NCBI GenBank assembly: GCA_029856045.1
Contig: JAHQWG010000016.1
Coordinates: forward strand, 124,001-188,000
Source of the DNA: Promethearchaeia archaeon
GTDB taxonomy: Archaea; Asgardarchaeota; Lokiarchaeia; Sigyniarchaeales; SOKP01
Reading direction: 5' to 3'
DNA length: 64,000 nt
Shown here: in pieces, positions 54,004 to 63,366 of the stretch
Layout: each line of letters opens with the position of its first letter
How positions within the stretch are numbered: position 1 is the first letter of the stretch
Position numbers and translations under genes: made by a program
The notes under the pieces: generated by a model
The model's database searches: none
The model's input: only the letters and a program-made list of their open reading frames with translations
Told to the model about the DNA's origin: nothing

Positions 54004-54397
54004 TTTTTTTTATTGAATTTATATAAAATAGATCTTTTATTTTTTTGATTATATTTTCTGCTTTAATCATACATTTCCTGCTTGAGAATCCTTTCGGAAA
54101 CTCAATCCAAACAATATATTTTTCAACATTAATGTTTAAAGGAAGTATTATTGAATACAGATTATTCGTTTGAATTATTAATTTTTTCAATAAATATAAT
54201 TGTTTATAGTTAATAGAATAAAAAATATCTAAAATTTTTTTAAAAGATGCAATTAATTTTTCTCCCGTTTTTATGTTTGAAAAAAAAATTAAACCTTCCT
54301 CTGTTCCTAAAATAATTTTAAATTTTGTGCTTTGAGGGTTAAATAAATGTTCTAAAATTTTATAAATTTCATCATAATTTGTGATTTTATTATACAT
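53969..54397 (-). CDS. Roadblock-like small protein overlapping tRNA-Ala
   Basis: The 142-residue product has the strand/helix order of a single roadblock/LC7 domain (NYDEIYKILEHLF, KFKIILGTEEGLIFFSN, LIASFKKILDIFYSI, LYSIILPLNI, YIVWIEFP, and a C-terminal helix). The last residues MDLTGIEPVTS are the known false tail produced when an ORF reads antisense through a tRNA T-arm; the stop at 53969 lies inside the tRNA-Ala gene. The true gene thus probably runs to about the codon before and simply uses tRNA sequence as its last 11 codons, a 35-base antisense overlap. Start ATG at 54397. Confidence 0.6.
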   Translation of the reverse strand: MYNKITNYDEIYKILEHLFNPQSTKFKIILGTEEGLIFFSNIKTGEKLIASFKKILDIFYSINYKQLYLLKKLIIQTNNLYSIILPLNINVEKYIVWIEFPKGFSSRKCMIKAENIIKKIKDLFYINSIKKMDLTGIEPVTS

Positions 54398-54554
54398 TTT
54401 TTGTTAAACACCATTTTCCAAATAAGAGTTGTTAGAAAAATGTTATTTTTCTTTTCTATTAAATTAAAATAGAAATATATAAACTTCACTTAAAAAGATT
54501 TTAATAAAATATAACATTAAAATTATAAATTGTATTAGAATTTGGCATTATATT

Positions 54555-54674
54555 ATGTTAATTCAAATTCCTGGGATCGATGGAACTAATTATGAATTCA
54601 TTATAAATCTAATAGGTGTTATTTTATTAATTTTTATTTTAATATACATTGCCTTAACATCTCGTTCAGAATAG
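54555..54674 (+). CDS. Small single-pass membrane protein, 39 aa
   Basis: ATG at 54555 to TAG at 54672-54674 encodes MLIQIPGIDGTNYEFI, then a hydrophobic helix (INLIGVILLIFILIYIALT) and a short polar end. TATA-like AAAATTATAAATTG lies about 30 bases upstream. A sequence of this kind is unlikely to be random, since the codons fit a tidy signal-anchor layout, and the gene fits between the two flanking genes without overlap. Function unknown. Confidence 0.55.
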   Translation: MLIQIPGIDGTNYEFIINLIGVILLIFILIYIALTSRSE

Positions 54675-54683
54675 ATATTCTAA

Positions 54684-55877
54684 TCATTTTGCTGAAAAAA
54701 TTTTTATCACATCATTATCTTTTAAAATATAATTCTCTCCTAATTTCATTTTCGATTTTACCTCCATCCCGTAAATAAAATGTTTTGCTAAGTCAGTGTG
54801 AATTTTTTCTCTAATAAATTCCCGTAATTTTGTTCCTTTTCTAATTAAAAAAACATCAGGGAGTACATTTCCATCTTTATCTGTTAAAGTATTTAAATTT
54901 GCAACAGGATATACAGTAATTTGGTCTAATAAAGAATATACTGCGTAATTTAATGTTTTTTGAACTCCTGTACCTCCAATTCCTCGTAATAATTTTTCTC
55001 TAACCTTTTCTAGAGCTTCCAATTCATTTTTTTTTAGATTCTCTTTTTTTATTATAATAAAATCAGTATCACCAGGCATATATTTGATAATACCTTCCTT
55101 ACTATATTCCCTAAGAATGAATTCTGCTAAGGCACTGCATGGAATAATTTTCTTCTTATATTTTTTCTTTAATTCATCCAGTTTTCTCATACCAATCTCT
55201 TTATCAATTTTATTAGCAATTATTATTATCGGTTTAGAGATTTCTCTTAGGTTTTTTGAAAAAAAATTTAGTTCTGCTTTATCCCATTTTGATATTGGCT
55301 TTCCATCTAAATTGGATTTTTCAATTGATTTCTCTATATCGTCCTTTTTAATTGATAATCCTGATAATCTTTGATATAATGCTTCAATAAGCTCATTCCC
55401 CCCCTTAATAACTCTCATTGAAAATTTTCTCCAATCCTCTCTTTCAATAATTCCTTTAAACCATAAATTTATTTCATCTTCTAAAAACATTATATCTTCG
55501 TAAGGATCATGGGACCCTGACTCTACTGTATTTCCATTTGCATCCAAAGAACCTGTAATATCAATAATATGTAATAGTACATCTGCTCGGCTTAAATCAC
55601 TCAAAAATCTATTCCCAAGCCCCTTCCCCTCATGAGCTCCCGGTACTAAACCAGCTACATCTAATAATTGAATAGGAATAAAACGAATTTGTTCTATACA
55701 TTTTGAATTCTTAGGATTATCCTTAACATTCAATTCTTTACATACGCACGGTTTTTTAACATATGCTATTCCTTTATTGGGATCGATAGTTGTAAAGGGA
55801 TAATCTCCAACTTTAGCATGAGTTAAACAAGCACTATTTAAGAATGTACTTTTACCGGAAGAAGGTTTAGGGTTAAA
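54684..55877 (-). CDS. Obg/OLA1-type GTPase with damaged or noncanonical start
   Basis: The product is the archaeal Obg-family GTPase (YchF/OLA1/Drg group): P-loop PSSGKSTFLNSA, switch region AKVGDYPFTTIDPNKG, G3 DVAGLVPGAHEGKG, G4 NKID, and a C-terminal TGS domain (LNTLTDKDGNVLPDVFLIRKGTKL). The TTG usually taken as start (55733) would remove the P-loop, which is encoded upstream in the same open frame to 55877, where TAA (55878-55880) stops it. No ATG, GTG or TTG precedes the P-loop. A deletion of one T in ATTTAAC would restore IKILINPKPSSGKS, like MKIGLIGKPSSGKS in relatives, starting at ATA. TATA-like TTTATATATAAAG lies just upstream. Confidence 0.75.
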   Translation of the reverse strand, partial: FNPKPSSGKSTFLNSACLTHAKVGDYPFTTIDPNKGIAYVKKPCVCKELNVKDNPKNSKCIEQIRFIPIQLLDVAGLVPGAHEGKGLGNRFLSDLSRADVLLHIIDITGSLDANGNTVESGSHDPYEDIMFLEDEINLWFKGIIEREDWRKFSMRVIKGGNELIEALYQRLSGLSIKKDDIEKSIEKSNLDGKPISKWDKAELNFFSKNLREISKPIIIIANKIDKEIGMRKLDELKKKYKKKIIPCSALAEFILREYSKEGIIKYMPGDTDFIIIKKENLKKNELEALEKVREKLLRGIGGTGVQKTLNYAVYSLLDQITVYPVANLNTLTDKDGNVLPDVFLIRKGTKLREFIREKIHTDLAKHFIYGMEVKSKMKLGENYILKDNDVIKIFSAK

Positions 55878-55880
55878 TTA

Positions 55881-56241
55881 GAATCTTTATATATAAATAA
55901 TCTAAAATAATTTCCCTACCACACCGATTAGCACATATTTTCACTTATAACTTAATTTATTTATATTTAATTTATTGCATTTTAGTTAATTTAAAAAAAT
56001 ATAATTATTAAAGTTCTATTTTTCTTTTTAATAAGATTGCATGATAATAACATTTTAATGAATTTATTAAAATTAATTTTTTCTTAATAATTTAAATTTT
56101 TTTAGTTATCATTATTTATGTTTTAATGACCATTTATTATAATCTATTCAGTTCTTAATAAAATATTGATACCCAAATTTCTTGAAATCGTTTTTTCTTC
56201 GTTTTAAAGAAATATTAGTAAAGAAATTAAAGAATCTTATT
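55881..56241. other. AT-rich gap without a recognised gene
   Basis: About 360 bases between the Obg-type GTPase and the membrane ATPase genes. It holds the likely promoter of the GTPase (TTTATATATAAAG at about 55885-55897, minus strand) and otherwise only A/T runs. I see no ORF or RNA structure. Confidence 0.4.
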
Positions 56242-59001
56242 TTAAGAAACTATTTTTTCTTTAGTTAAAGTATTTTGGTTTTTTGGGTTAATTAAATTTT
56301 CAATTAATTGCTTTAAAAGTTGAAAATCTTGTTCCTTTTTGGAAGAAAATTCAAGATTTTTAAATGATATAAAAAAGGATTTTATTTTTTTGTCTAATTT
56401 AATAAAAATTTTTTTTAGAATTTTATAATTTTCAAGTATTTCCTTTTGATTAACTGATATTTTGGAAAAATAACTCGTTCTGTTTTGAAAATAAAACCCT
56501 TTAAAAATCAGTTTAATTTTTTTAATCTCTTTAATTGAAGCCTTTAATATATTAAAAATTTTTGCATCATCAACTTCTTTTGAAATTTCTGTTTCTTTAA
56601 AGATTAAAGATAATAATAAATTCTCTTTAAATTCTCTACTCCATTTAGATGAGATTTGAAATAATTGATTATAGATATTATATCCTTCTTGAGCAAAAAT
56701 CTTACTTTCAATATTGTTATTAAAAGAAGAAAAGATAATTGACTGAAGTTTATCTGGTAATTTCAAAGTTGAAATTTTCAAGAACAGATTAGGTCCTTTT
56801 GTGCTGTCAAAAATTGACAATAATAATATATAATTTGGAATTTTTTTTTTATCTGTTTCTCCTTTCATCTCAACGTTGATAAGTTCATTTGAATCGATGT
56901 TCTCTATTAATTCTTTAAAATAATATTCATGCGCATTATGAAATTTTTTGCTTTTACTATTAAAGTTTTTTCTTAAATTATTTAATTTTAAAAATACTCT
57001 TTTGGTATATTTTAAAAGGAGATTCGCATCCTCTGCAGAAATTTTTCCTGTAGAATCGGTTATTTCAATAATTTTACTGAGTTTCTTCAATTCTGAATAT
57101 ATAATAAAACTCTTTTGTAATTGATTTTTTTCAATATTCGCTAGAAAATCATTAATATTATAGAATTTGAAATTTAGTCGACATGCTATTTGTTCTAAAA
57201 GCTCCTCAATGATGTTTTTACATTCTAGTCTACAATATTCAAAAGATTTACTCAAATAATATTTTTGAGCACTTTTAATTCGCTCTTTTAAATTTTTAAT
57301 TGTTATTTTCCTTTTCTCATAAAAATTTTTCATATTTTTTTTTTCAGCGTTATTTGAAAACTTATCCTCCGTATCTTTTTTAAACTCAACTAAATTTTTA
57401 TTATTCCTATTAAAGGGTTTCAAAACATCTTTTTTATTATTTCTAAATGACTTTTTAAAATTAATTGATTTGAATTTTAATCTTTGTTTTCTCGAATTTA
57501 ATACTTTTTTCATTGGGTTGATCCTATTTTTCAATAAAATAGAATTACGATTTTCTAGCTTTGATTCTAATTTTCTTTTTTTTTCTGCCATAAAAGGAAT
57601 TTGAAGAACAAATGGGTCTTTAATTGAATTCACTCTTACAATACATTGACCTTCATTCAAATAAGATAAATAATCATAATGATCTTTTGGTAATGACAAT
57701 AATTCTCCTAATATTTCCTTTTCATAATAATTTTTAAAACTTACAACGACACCTGAATTTGCTAAAATCTCTTCACTTATATCAGGTCGAGTTGCAATAC
57801 ATATAAGACATTCACCAGTTCCCCTTTGTAATAAGGCAATATCCTCTAAATATGTACTTAATTTACTTTTTTTAACTATACTTCTTGGTACAAAATATTG
57901 TGCGTCTTCTATAATAGTGATGTGTTTAATCCCTTGATGTTCTCCAGATTCTAAGTTATAATCCCATAAATATTTAAGTATAACATTTAAAAAGAAAAAT
58001 AAATCCTCTTTATCCCCACCAAGACGAATAATCGAACTTAAATCCAAAATACAATCTCTTTGTAAAATTTCTTTTATTGAAATTGATGTATTATTTTCAA
58101 AAACTTTTTTTAAAGGTCCTTCAGAAAACCTTCGAATCCTATTCTTTATACTTATTATCGTTTGTTTTAATTGAGGGATTTGATTTTCATATTTCAGTAA
58201 ATATTCTTCACAAAAGTTATGAAAACTTTGCCAACTTCTTGTATTTTCTTTATAACAAACATTTGTCATGATCTCTACCAAAACTTTTTCCATCTGTGGT
58301 GTGTATTCAACATTAGATTCGAGAAATTGAGAGCTTTTTAAGATCTCAAATATTCTTTCAGCATGAATAGATGGATTTGTAAATTCCGGATTGAAAATAT
58401 TAATTGAAAAATTTTCTCCAGGGGATAAAAGTAAAATATTCTTTAACCTTTTACATAGAAACTTATATTCTCCCTTAAATTCTACTAAAAAAAATGGAAT
58501 ATTTTCTCTTTTTTTAAAATTTATTAAAAAATTTTGTACAAAATTGCTTTTACCTGTTCCCGTAAATCCACAAATAAATATGTGTCTTTCTAAGTCTTTT
58601 TTTGTTAAATAAAAATTAAATTTTTTCCTCCTTTTTCTGACCAACCGACCAATTTTTATTTTACCTTTTTTTGAATCCTTTCTGGCAGGAATCGGTAAAT
58701 CTATAATTTTACTATTAGCTGGATAAAAAGATGACAAAATTAGTAATGTAAATGAAAGAATTATACCAATTAATATAAGAGAAATAAATAAATTTAGCGA
58801 AATTGATTCAGATTTTATATTATTTTGAAATATAAAATAAAGAATTAAAAAAAATATATTGGCTGCATTAAGAATTATTATCGATTTCTTATGGTTGGGC
58901 ATGCTAAATCCTTTTTTTCTTAAAAGGAAAAATAAAAAATTAATGAAAATTAGAAAAAAAAAAAATCCGTAATAAAGTAAATGCCAAAAAATATTAACCA
59001 T
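56242..59001 (-). CDS. Membrane-anchored HerA/VirD4-like ATPase
   Basis: A 919-residue protein. Three to four N-terminal membrane helices (about 6-28, 45-62, 70-92) precede the motor domain: Walker A GFTGTGKSNF (about 145-153), RENIPFFLVEFKGEY, Walker B THIIEDAQ-like ITIIEDAQYF, and ATRPDISEEILANSGVVVSF, the sequence of HerA/VirB4/VirD4-type translocation ATPases. The last 430 residues are lysine-rich and helical, with no known domain to me. It may move DNA or protein across the membrane, or serve a conjugation-like machine. No relaxase or other conjugation gene lies nearby. Start ATG at 59001. Confidence 0.8.
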   Translation of the reverse strand: MVNIFWHLLYYGFFFFLIFINFLFFLLRKKGFSMPNHKKSIIILNAANIFFLILYFIFQNNIKSESISLNLFISLILIGIILSFTLLILSSFYPANSKIIDLPIPARKDSKKGKIKIGRLVRKRRKKFNFYLTKKDLERHIFICGFTGTGKSNFVQNFLINFKKRENIPFFLVEFKGEYKFLCKRLKNILLLSPGENFSINIFNPEFTNPSIHAERIFEILKSSQFLESNVEYTPQMEKVLVEIMTNVCYKENTRSWQSFHNFCEEYLLKYENQIPQLKQTIISIKNRIRRFSEGPLKKVFENNTSISIKEILQRDCILDLSSIIRLGGDKEDLFFFLNVILKYLWDYNLESGEHQGIKHITIIEDAQYFVPRSIVKKSKLSTYLEDIALLQRGTGECLICIATRPDISEEILANSGVVVSFKNYYEKEILGELLSLPKDHYDYLSYLNEGQCIVRVNSIKDPFVLQIPFMAEKKRKLESKLENRNSILLKNRINPMKKVLNSRKQRLKFKSINFKKSFRNNKKDVLKPFNRNNKNLVEFKKDTEDKFSNNAEKKNMKNFYEKRKITIKNLKERIKSAQKYYLSKSFEYCRLECKNIIEELLEQIACRLNFKFYNINDFLANIEKNQLQKSFIIYSELKKLSKIIEITDSTGKISAEDANLLLKYTKRVFLKLNNLRKNFNSKSKKFHNAHEYYFKELIENIDSNELINVEMKGETDKKKIPNYILLLSIFDSTKGPNLFLKISTLKLPDKLQSIIFSSFNNNIESKIFAQEGYNIYNQLFQISSKWSREFKENLLLSLIFKETEISKEVDDAKIFNILKASIKEIKKIKLIFKGFYFQNRTSYFSKISVNQKEILENYKILKKIFIKLDKKIKSFFISFKNLEFSSKKEQDFQLLKQLIENLINPKNQNTLTKEKIVS

Positions 59002-59427
59002 TTCAAGAAAAAATTTGGATATTACATTTAAATACTAAACCATAAATTCTAATATCTTTTAATTTAACCTTGCCTTAGAAAAACTATAATTTTCTATTTT
59101 TATTTCGTCTTTGAACTTTTACAACTGGATTACTAATCATTTAAAATCTTTTTTTTAAAAAGACTTATCTTTTAATTAGTAGAGATGCGTCAGAACTGAT
59201 TCTTCTTTAAGACCAATCCTAAATAGATTAAAGAATGATAAGTTAATGTTAAATCAATCAAAAATTTTGATTAATTACCGCAAAAACATTTTTATAACAT
59301 TGCTTTTATAAAATTTTCTAAATAATCTCACAAACATTTTAAAATCTTTAAAAAAAGGAAATATTTTTATGACATAGAGTTCTATAAATATAAAATATCA
59401 AAATTAATACTTTTAAAGGGAAAAAAA
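59002..59427. other. 426-base promoter region of the thermosome gene
   Basis: Contains no recognised gene. At its right end lie TATA-like TCTATAAATATAAAAT (59381-59396) and the ribosome-binding AAAGGG at 59415-59420. The rest is AT-rich with a few GC islands (GATGCGTCAG near 59184) that I could not assign. Confidence 0.5.
59382..59395 (+). promoter_or_regulatory. TATA box of thermosome gene
   Basis: CTATAAATATAAAA, about 35-45 bases before the ATG at 59428, with a following AAAGGG ribosome-binding site seven bases before the start. Heat-shock regulation is probable for a chaperonin but no specific operator is identified. Confidence 0.5.
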
Positions 59428-61059
59428 ATGGTACAATTCTCAGGAGTTCCAGTAATTGTTTTAAAAGAAGGTACTGAAAGAAAACAGGGAAGAAATGCAC
59501 AGAAGAATAACATAACTGCTTCTATAGCTGTATCTGAAGCAATAAGAACGACATTAGGTCCAAAGGGAATGGATAAAATGTTAGTTGATTCTTTAGGAGA
59601 TGTAACAATCACTAATGATGGGGCTACCATACTCAATGAAATAGATGTTCAGCATCCAGCAGCTAAAATGATGATAGAAATTGCAAAAACTCAAGATTTA
59701 AGAGTCGGAGATGGAACAACAACAAGTGTTATAATAGGAGGATCACTTTTAAAATCAGCACAAGAATTGATTGATCAATCCGTTCATCCAACAATTATTT
59801 TGAGAGGATATAGAAAAGCTCTAATCAAAAGTAAAGATATTTTAAAAGAAATTGCTGAGAAAGTAGATAGTTCCGATAAAAAAATATTAAAACAGGCTGC
59901 AATAACAGCGATGAATAGTAAATCAATAGCGGGGATGAGGGAGCATTTTGCAGAAATTGCTGTGGAATCCATACTCCAAATTACTGATCTTAGAGGAGAT
60001 TTAAAAATAATTGACATAGACCAAATTCAAATAATTAAAAAAGAAGGGGGAAGTCTGTCAGATACTGAATTAATCAATGGATTGATCATTGATAAAGAAA
60101 TAGTACACCCAATGATGCCTAAGATCTTAAAAAATGTAAAAATAGCTCTAATCGATGCTCCTTTAGAAATTGAAAAGACTGAGTTCGATGCTGAAATTAA
60201 AATTCAATCACCAGATCAAATAACTCGTTTTCTTGAGGAAGAAGAAAATATGTTAAAAAGAAAAACTTCTGCAATTATTAATTCAGGAGCAAAGGCAATC
60301 TTTTGTCAAAAAGGAATTGATGATAAAGCTCAGAATCTTTTGGCAAGAGAAAATATAATCGCAATTAGAAGAGTAAAACGTTCAGATATGGAAAAATTAT
60401 CAAGAGCTACAAAAGCTAAGATTATAACCAATCTTGTTGAACTTACTCCCGAAGATCTTGGAACATCTGGATTGGTAGAAGAAAAAAAAGTTGGTACTGA
60501 CAATATGATTTTTGTTTCAGAATGTTCAGATCCAAAAGCTGTAAGCATCTTGATTCGAGGTGGTGTTGAACATGTTGTGGATGAAGCAGAAAGAACATTA
60601 AATGATGCCTTATGCGTTGTAAGAAATATAGTAGATAATCCATATATTTTAGGAGGTGGTGGATCTTCAGAAATAGAATTATCAAAACAATTAAAAGATT
60701 TTGCCACAACTATTGGTGGTCGAGAGCAATTAGCAATAGAAGCATATGCTTATTCTCTAGAGGTTGTTCCAACTACTTTAGCAGAAAATGCAGGATTTGA
60801 TCCAGTTGATTTATTAGTCGAATTAAGGGCGAAACATGATACCCCTGATGGTAAAGCAATAGGTATAAATATTCAAACTGGAAAACCAAGCAATATGATC
60901 CAAGAAGGTGTAATTGAACCTTTAGTGGTTTTAATGCAAGCTATCCAATCTGCGACAGAAGTCTCATCAATGATTTTAAAAATAGATGATGTAATAGCTG
61001 CCTCAGGTGGAATGAAAGCAGGAGCAGGTGGTCCACAAATGCCACCGGATATGGATTAA
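59428..61059 (+). CDS. thsA: Thermosome (group II chaperonin) subunit
   Basis: Subunit of the archaeal CCT-like chaperonin. The 543 residues contain [42 protein letters not shown], the [19 protein letters not shown] region, [28 protein letters not shown] and the flexible C-terminus ending [12 protein letters not shown]. All are typical. It has a TATA box and ribosome-binding site directly upstream. The following gene Tsr3 is 57 bases downstream on the same strand. Confidence 0.97.
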   Translation: MVQFSGVPVIVLKEGTERKQGRNAQKNNITASIAVSEAIRTTLGPKGMDKMLVDSLGDVTITNDGATILNEIDVQHPAAKMMIEIAKTQDLRVGDGTTTSVIIGGSLLKSAQELIDQSVHPTIILRGYRKALIKSKDILKEIAEKVDSSDKKILKQAAITAMNSKSIAGMREHFAEIAVESILQITDLRGDLKIIDIDQIQIIKKEGGSLSDTELINGLIIDKEIVHPMMPKILKNVKIALIDAPLEIEKTEFDAEIKIQSPDQITRFLEEEENMLKRKTSAIINSGAKAIFCQKGIDDKAQNLLARENIIAIRRVKRSDMEKLSRATKAKIITNLVELTPEDLGTSGLVEEKKVGTDNMIFVSECSDPKAVSILIRGGVEHVVDEAERTLNDALCVVRNIVDNPYILGGGGSSEIELSKQLKDFATTIGGREQLAIEAYAYSLEVVPTTLAENAGFDPVDLLVELRAKHDTPDGKAIGINIQTGKPSNMIQEGVIEPLVVLMQAIQSATEVSSMILKIDDVIAASGGMKAGAGGPQMPPDMD

Positions 61060-61115
61060 ATATATTTTTTTAATTTTTTATTTTTTTATAATAAAAATCT
61101 CAACTTTTTTTACAT

Positions 61116-61571
61116 ATGAACAAAATCAAACTCTTTGCATTACATTTTAATGAATGCGACCCCACAAAATGTACTTCAATAAAATTGAAAAAGTTCAATT
61201 TGATAACAGTCTCAAATAAAATTCTGAATAAAATGAAAAATACTATTCTTTTAGACCCCTTTACAGAAAAATTATTATCAGAAAAAGATACTAATTTGGC
61301 GATTAAATATGGAATTACAGTAATTGATTGCTCCTGGAAAAATATTTTAAATATTGCAAATTTAAAATTTAAAAATAAAAGAAAACTACCCCCGCAAATC
61401 GCAACAAATCCGGTAAATTATGGTAAATGGGAGAAATTGAGTTCTGTTGAAGCATTAGCTGCAGCTTTATACATTATGGGATTTAAACCATTCGCAAAAT
61501 TACTTCTCTCGAAATTTTCTTGGGGAACTGAATTTTTGAAATTAAATTTTGAAGGTATAACTAAAAATTAA
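61116..61571 (+). CDS. tsr3: rRNA aminocarboxypropyltransferase Tsr3
   Basis: Tsr3 transfers the acp group to the hypermodified pseudouridine of the small-subunit rRNA. Family segments: HFNECDPTKCTSIKLKKF, LLDPFTEKLLS, TVIDCSWKN, RKLPPQIATNPVNYGKW, LSSVEALAAALYIMGF, FKPFAKLLLSKFSWGTEFLKLN. The 151 residues cover the whole core, slightly shorter than many homologues at the C-terminus. It is convergent with the roadblock-like gene (two bases between them). It shares function with 16S processing, though the rRNA gene lies 8 kb away. Confidence 0.85.
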   Translation: MNKIKLFALHFNECDPTKCTSIKLKKFNLITVSNKILNKMKNTILLDPFTEKLLSEKDTNLAIKYGITVIDCSWKNILNIANLKFKNKRKLPPQIATNPVNYGKWEKLSSVEALAAALYIMGFKPFAKLLLSKFSWGTEFLKLNFEGITKN

Positions 61572-61573
61572 GT

Positions 61574-62587
61574 TTATTCGAATTTTGAGCCTGTAATGAT
61601 ATTTATAGAATTTATTAATTGTTCTGTGATATCATTAGTTCCTATTATTTCTAATATCGAAAATATTATGTTTCGTGCTTCCCCCATTGCTGGAATTCCA
61701 CCAAATGTTAAAGGAAATAAAGCAACAAAAGAAATATTTTGCATATTTGATTCTTTTGTAATTTCATTAGAAAACTGTAATGTTCCTGAATGACATGCTA
61801 AAATTCCGTAAAAAGATTCAGAATCTTGACCAGAAATACATATATATGATAAAAGGCGTCCCAAAGCAATATTTTGAGCTTCCTCTAACATTTTTTGGAA
61901 ACCAACATTTGCATTTGCTGAGAAAGCTTCCATTGTTAAGGGTAAAGATTGGTCAGATACATCTCTTGCATCTAAAGTTAAACCAGAAAGATTCACCAAA
62001 CAGTATCTAGAAAAAACCGGATTTTTAATTGAATCTAAAATCTTTCCAATTGCTTGTAACTTCTCTAAGTCCTTGTAATTATCACTATTATATGAAGTAA
62101 AAGAGATTTCTGTTCCCATTGAAAATAAATAAATTGCACTGCGCACTTTATTAGAAAATTCTTCTAAATCCTTTTCTGAATTGGGATATCCGCCAAAAAA
62201 ATTCCCAATTTCTCTTTTTAAGTGATAAGTACTACTTGCAAGATTATCAGGATCTAAAGGCCATTCGCCTTTATAATTATGCACTATAGTTAATAGTGTT
62301 TGATTTATTCTAATTGTAATTAAACAAACTTTTTCAAAAAAAGAAAAGGAAATTATCTGGTCTTTAATTCTCAAATCATTCCAATTTTCTTCACTTGCAG
62401 AAAAAGCTATTGAAGCAAGTCCAGTAATTATATTAGTATCTAAATTAAGGTCACTTTTTCTGCCTATGTGTGCGATTGATAATCCATTTTCATCACACAA
62501 TATTACCATTAAAGTCTCTTTTGAAGATCTTAAAATCGCAGTTAAATATTTAATAAATGACTCCCTAATACTCATTAATATAACCAC
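61574..62587 (-). CDS. Roadblock-like protein, 337 aa
   Basis: Two roadblock/longin-like halves are seen: ETLMVILCDENGLSIAHIGRKSD, GLASIAFSASEENW, CLITIRINQTLLTIVHN in the first and STGTEISFTSY-like MGTEISFTSYNSDNY, IKNPVFSRYCLVNLSGLTLDARDV, FYGILACHSGTLQFS in the second. It resembles the regulator of the operon at 50887-51921. Start: ATG at 62587 or the internal MSIRESFIKYL (Met5, 62575); the latter fits a typical roadblock opening better. It is separate from any GTPase gene in the window. Confidence 0.65.
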   Translation of the reverse strand: MVILMSIRESFIKYLTAILRSSKETLMVILCDENGLSIAHIGRKSDLNLDTNIITGLASIAFSASEENWNDLRIKDQIISFSFFEKVCLITIRINQTLLTIVHNYKGEWPLDPDNLASSTYHLKREIGNFFGGYPNSEKDLEEFSNKVRSAIYLFSMGTEISFTSYNSDNYKDLEKLQAIGKILDSIKNPVFSRYCLVNLSGLTLDARDVSDQSLPLTMEAFSANANVGFQKMLEEAQNIALGRLLSYICISGQDSESFYGILACHSGTLQFSNEITKESNMQNISFVALFPLTFGGIPAMGEARNIIFSILEIIGTNDITEQLINSINIITGSKFE

Positions 62588-62721
62588 ACAAACTATTTCT
62601 CTGTTTTTTTAATTCTCGTGGATTATTTTATTAAAATTATATTGATTTTTATAAAATTTAAAGTTATTTTAATTTCAATAATGCTTTTAGATAAATCTTT
62701 GCAATACTTCTTTCCTTAATT

Positions 62722-62823
62722 TGCAGGGAGGGGGATTTGAACCCCCGTACTCCTATGAGAGTGAATCCTAAGTCCACCGCCTTTAATCAATACTATTTTT
62801 TGACCGGGCTTGGCGATCCCTGC
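62722..62823 (-). tRNA. tRNA-Leu (TAG) with D-arm intron
   Basis: Acceptor GCAGGGA pairs with TCCCTGC, discriminator A. Class II: the variable arm (TCTCATAGGAGTAC region) is extended. Anticodon stem GTGGA/TTCAC with loop CTTAGGA gives anticodon TAG. T-arm GGGGGTTCAAATCCCCC. The D-arm GCCAAGCCCGGTCAAA is followed by an extra 17 bases (about 62782-62798) before GGC; removing them restores the D-stem GCC/GGC. Same insertion site as in the two tRNA-Glu genes. Confidence 0.85.
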
Positions 62824-62999
62824 ATTTTTCAAATTATTATTATCCTCCTATGATATTATATAGAAAATAATTTTTTCATTAAAATATTAATATTATAATA
62901 ATTTTTATTCTATTTTTTTTTATTTAAGAAAAAACCTCATGAATAAATTTTAATTTTATTATTAATATTTCTCAATAAATTAATTTAAAAAAAAAATTT

Positions 63000-63093
63000 G
63001 CTCTCGTAGTGTAGCTCGGCCAAACTTTAAAATTGAGGCTAAGCATGCTAGGCTTTCACCCTGGTGACCCGGGTTCGAATCCCGGCGAGAGCA
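63000..63093 (+). tRNA. tRNA-Glu (TTC) with D-arm intron
   Basis: Acceptor GCTCTCG pairs with CGAGAGC, discriminator A. Anticodon stem CTAGG/CCTGG, loop CTTTCAC, anticodon TTC. T-arm CCCGGGTTCGAATCCCGG. In the D-arm, GTGTAGCTCGGCCAAA is followed by 19 extra bases (63025-63043) and then CATGC; removing them restores D-stem GTGT/ACAT. The intron lies at the same place as in tRNA-Glu(CTC) at 33817-33912. Confidence 0.9.
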
Positions 63094-63366
63094 TAAAAAT
63101 ATTATTTTTTAATCCTTATTATTTAAAAAAATCGAAAAATATTGCAGCTTTTGGGTACTTACAAATGTTAGTGATATAATTTTGATTTTATCAAAGAACT
63201 ATGGAGATTCTTTATTTAAAGTTATAACTTAATTAAAAAATTATTTTCTATCATTGAATTTTGTACCCAACCCTCTTTTTTCATTTAAATAGTTTCAATT
63301 TATAATTTTTTTAATTCAAGTTATTCAATAAAATAAAATTTGTAAAAATTGACATATTGAAGTAAA
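63094..63366. other. Spacer before the right-edge gene
   Basis: 273 bases without a gene. TTCATTTAAATAG near 63281 and TTTATAATTTTTTTAATTC near 63300 are possible promoter elements for the gene starting at 63367. Confidence 0.35.

Noticed and set aside
59160-59230. Possible small RNA near GATGCGTCAGAACTGATTC
   Set aside because: Only one CTGA and no C box or terminal stem at the proper spacing, so it does not qualify as a C/D guide RNA.
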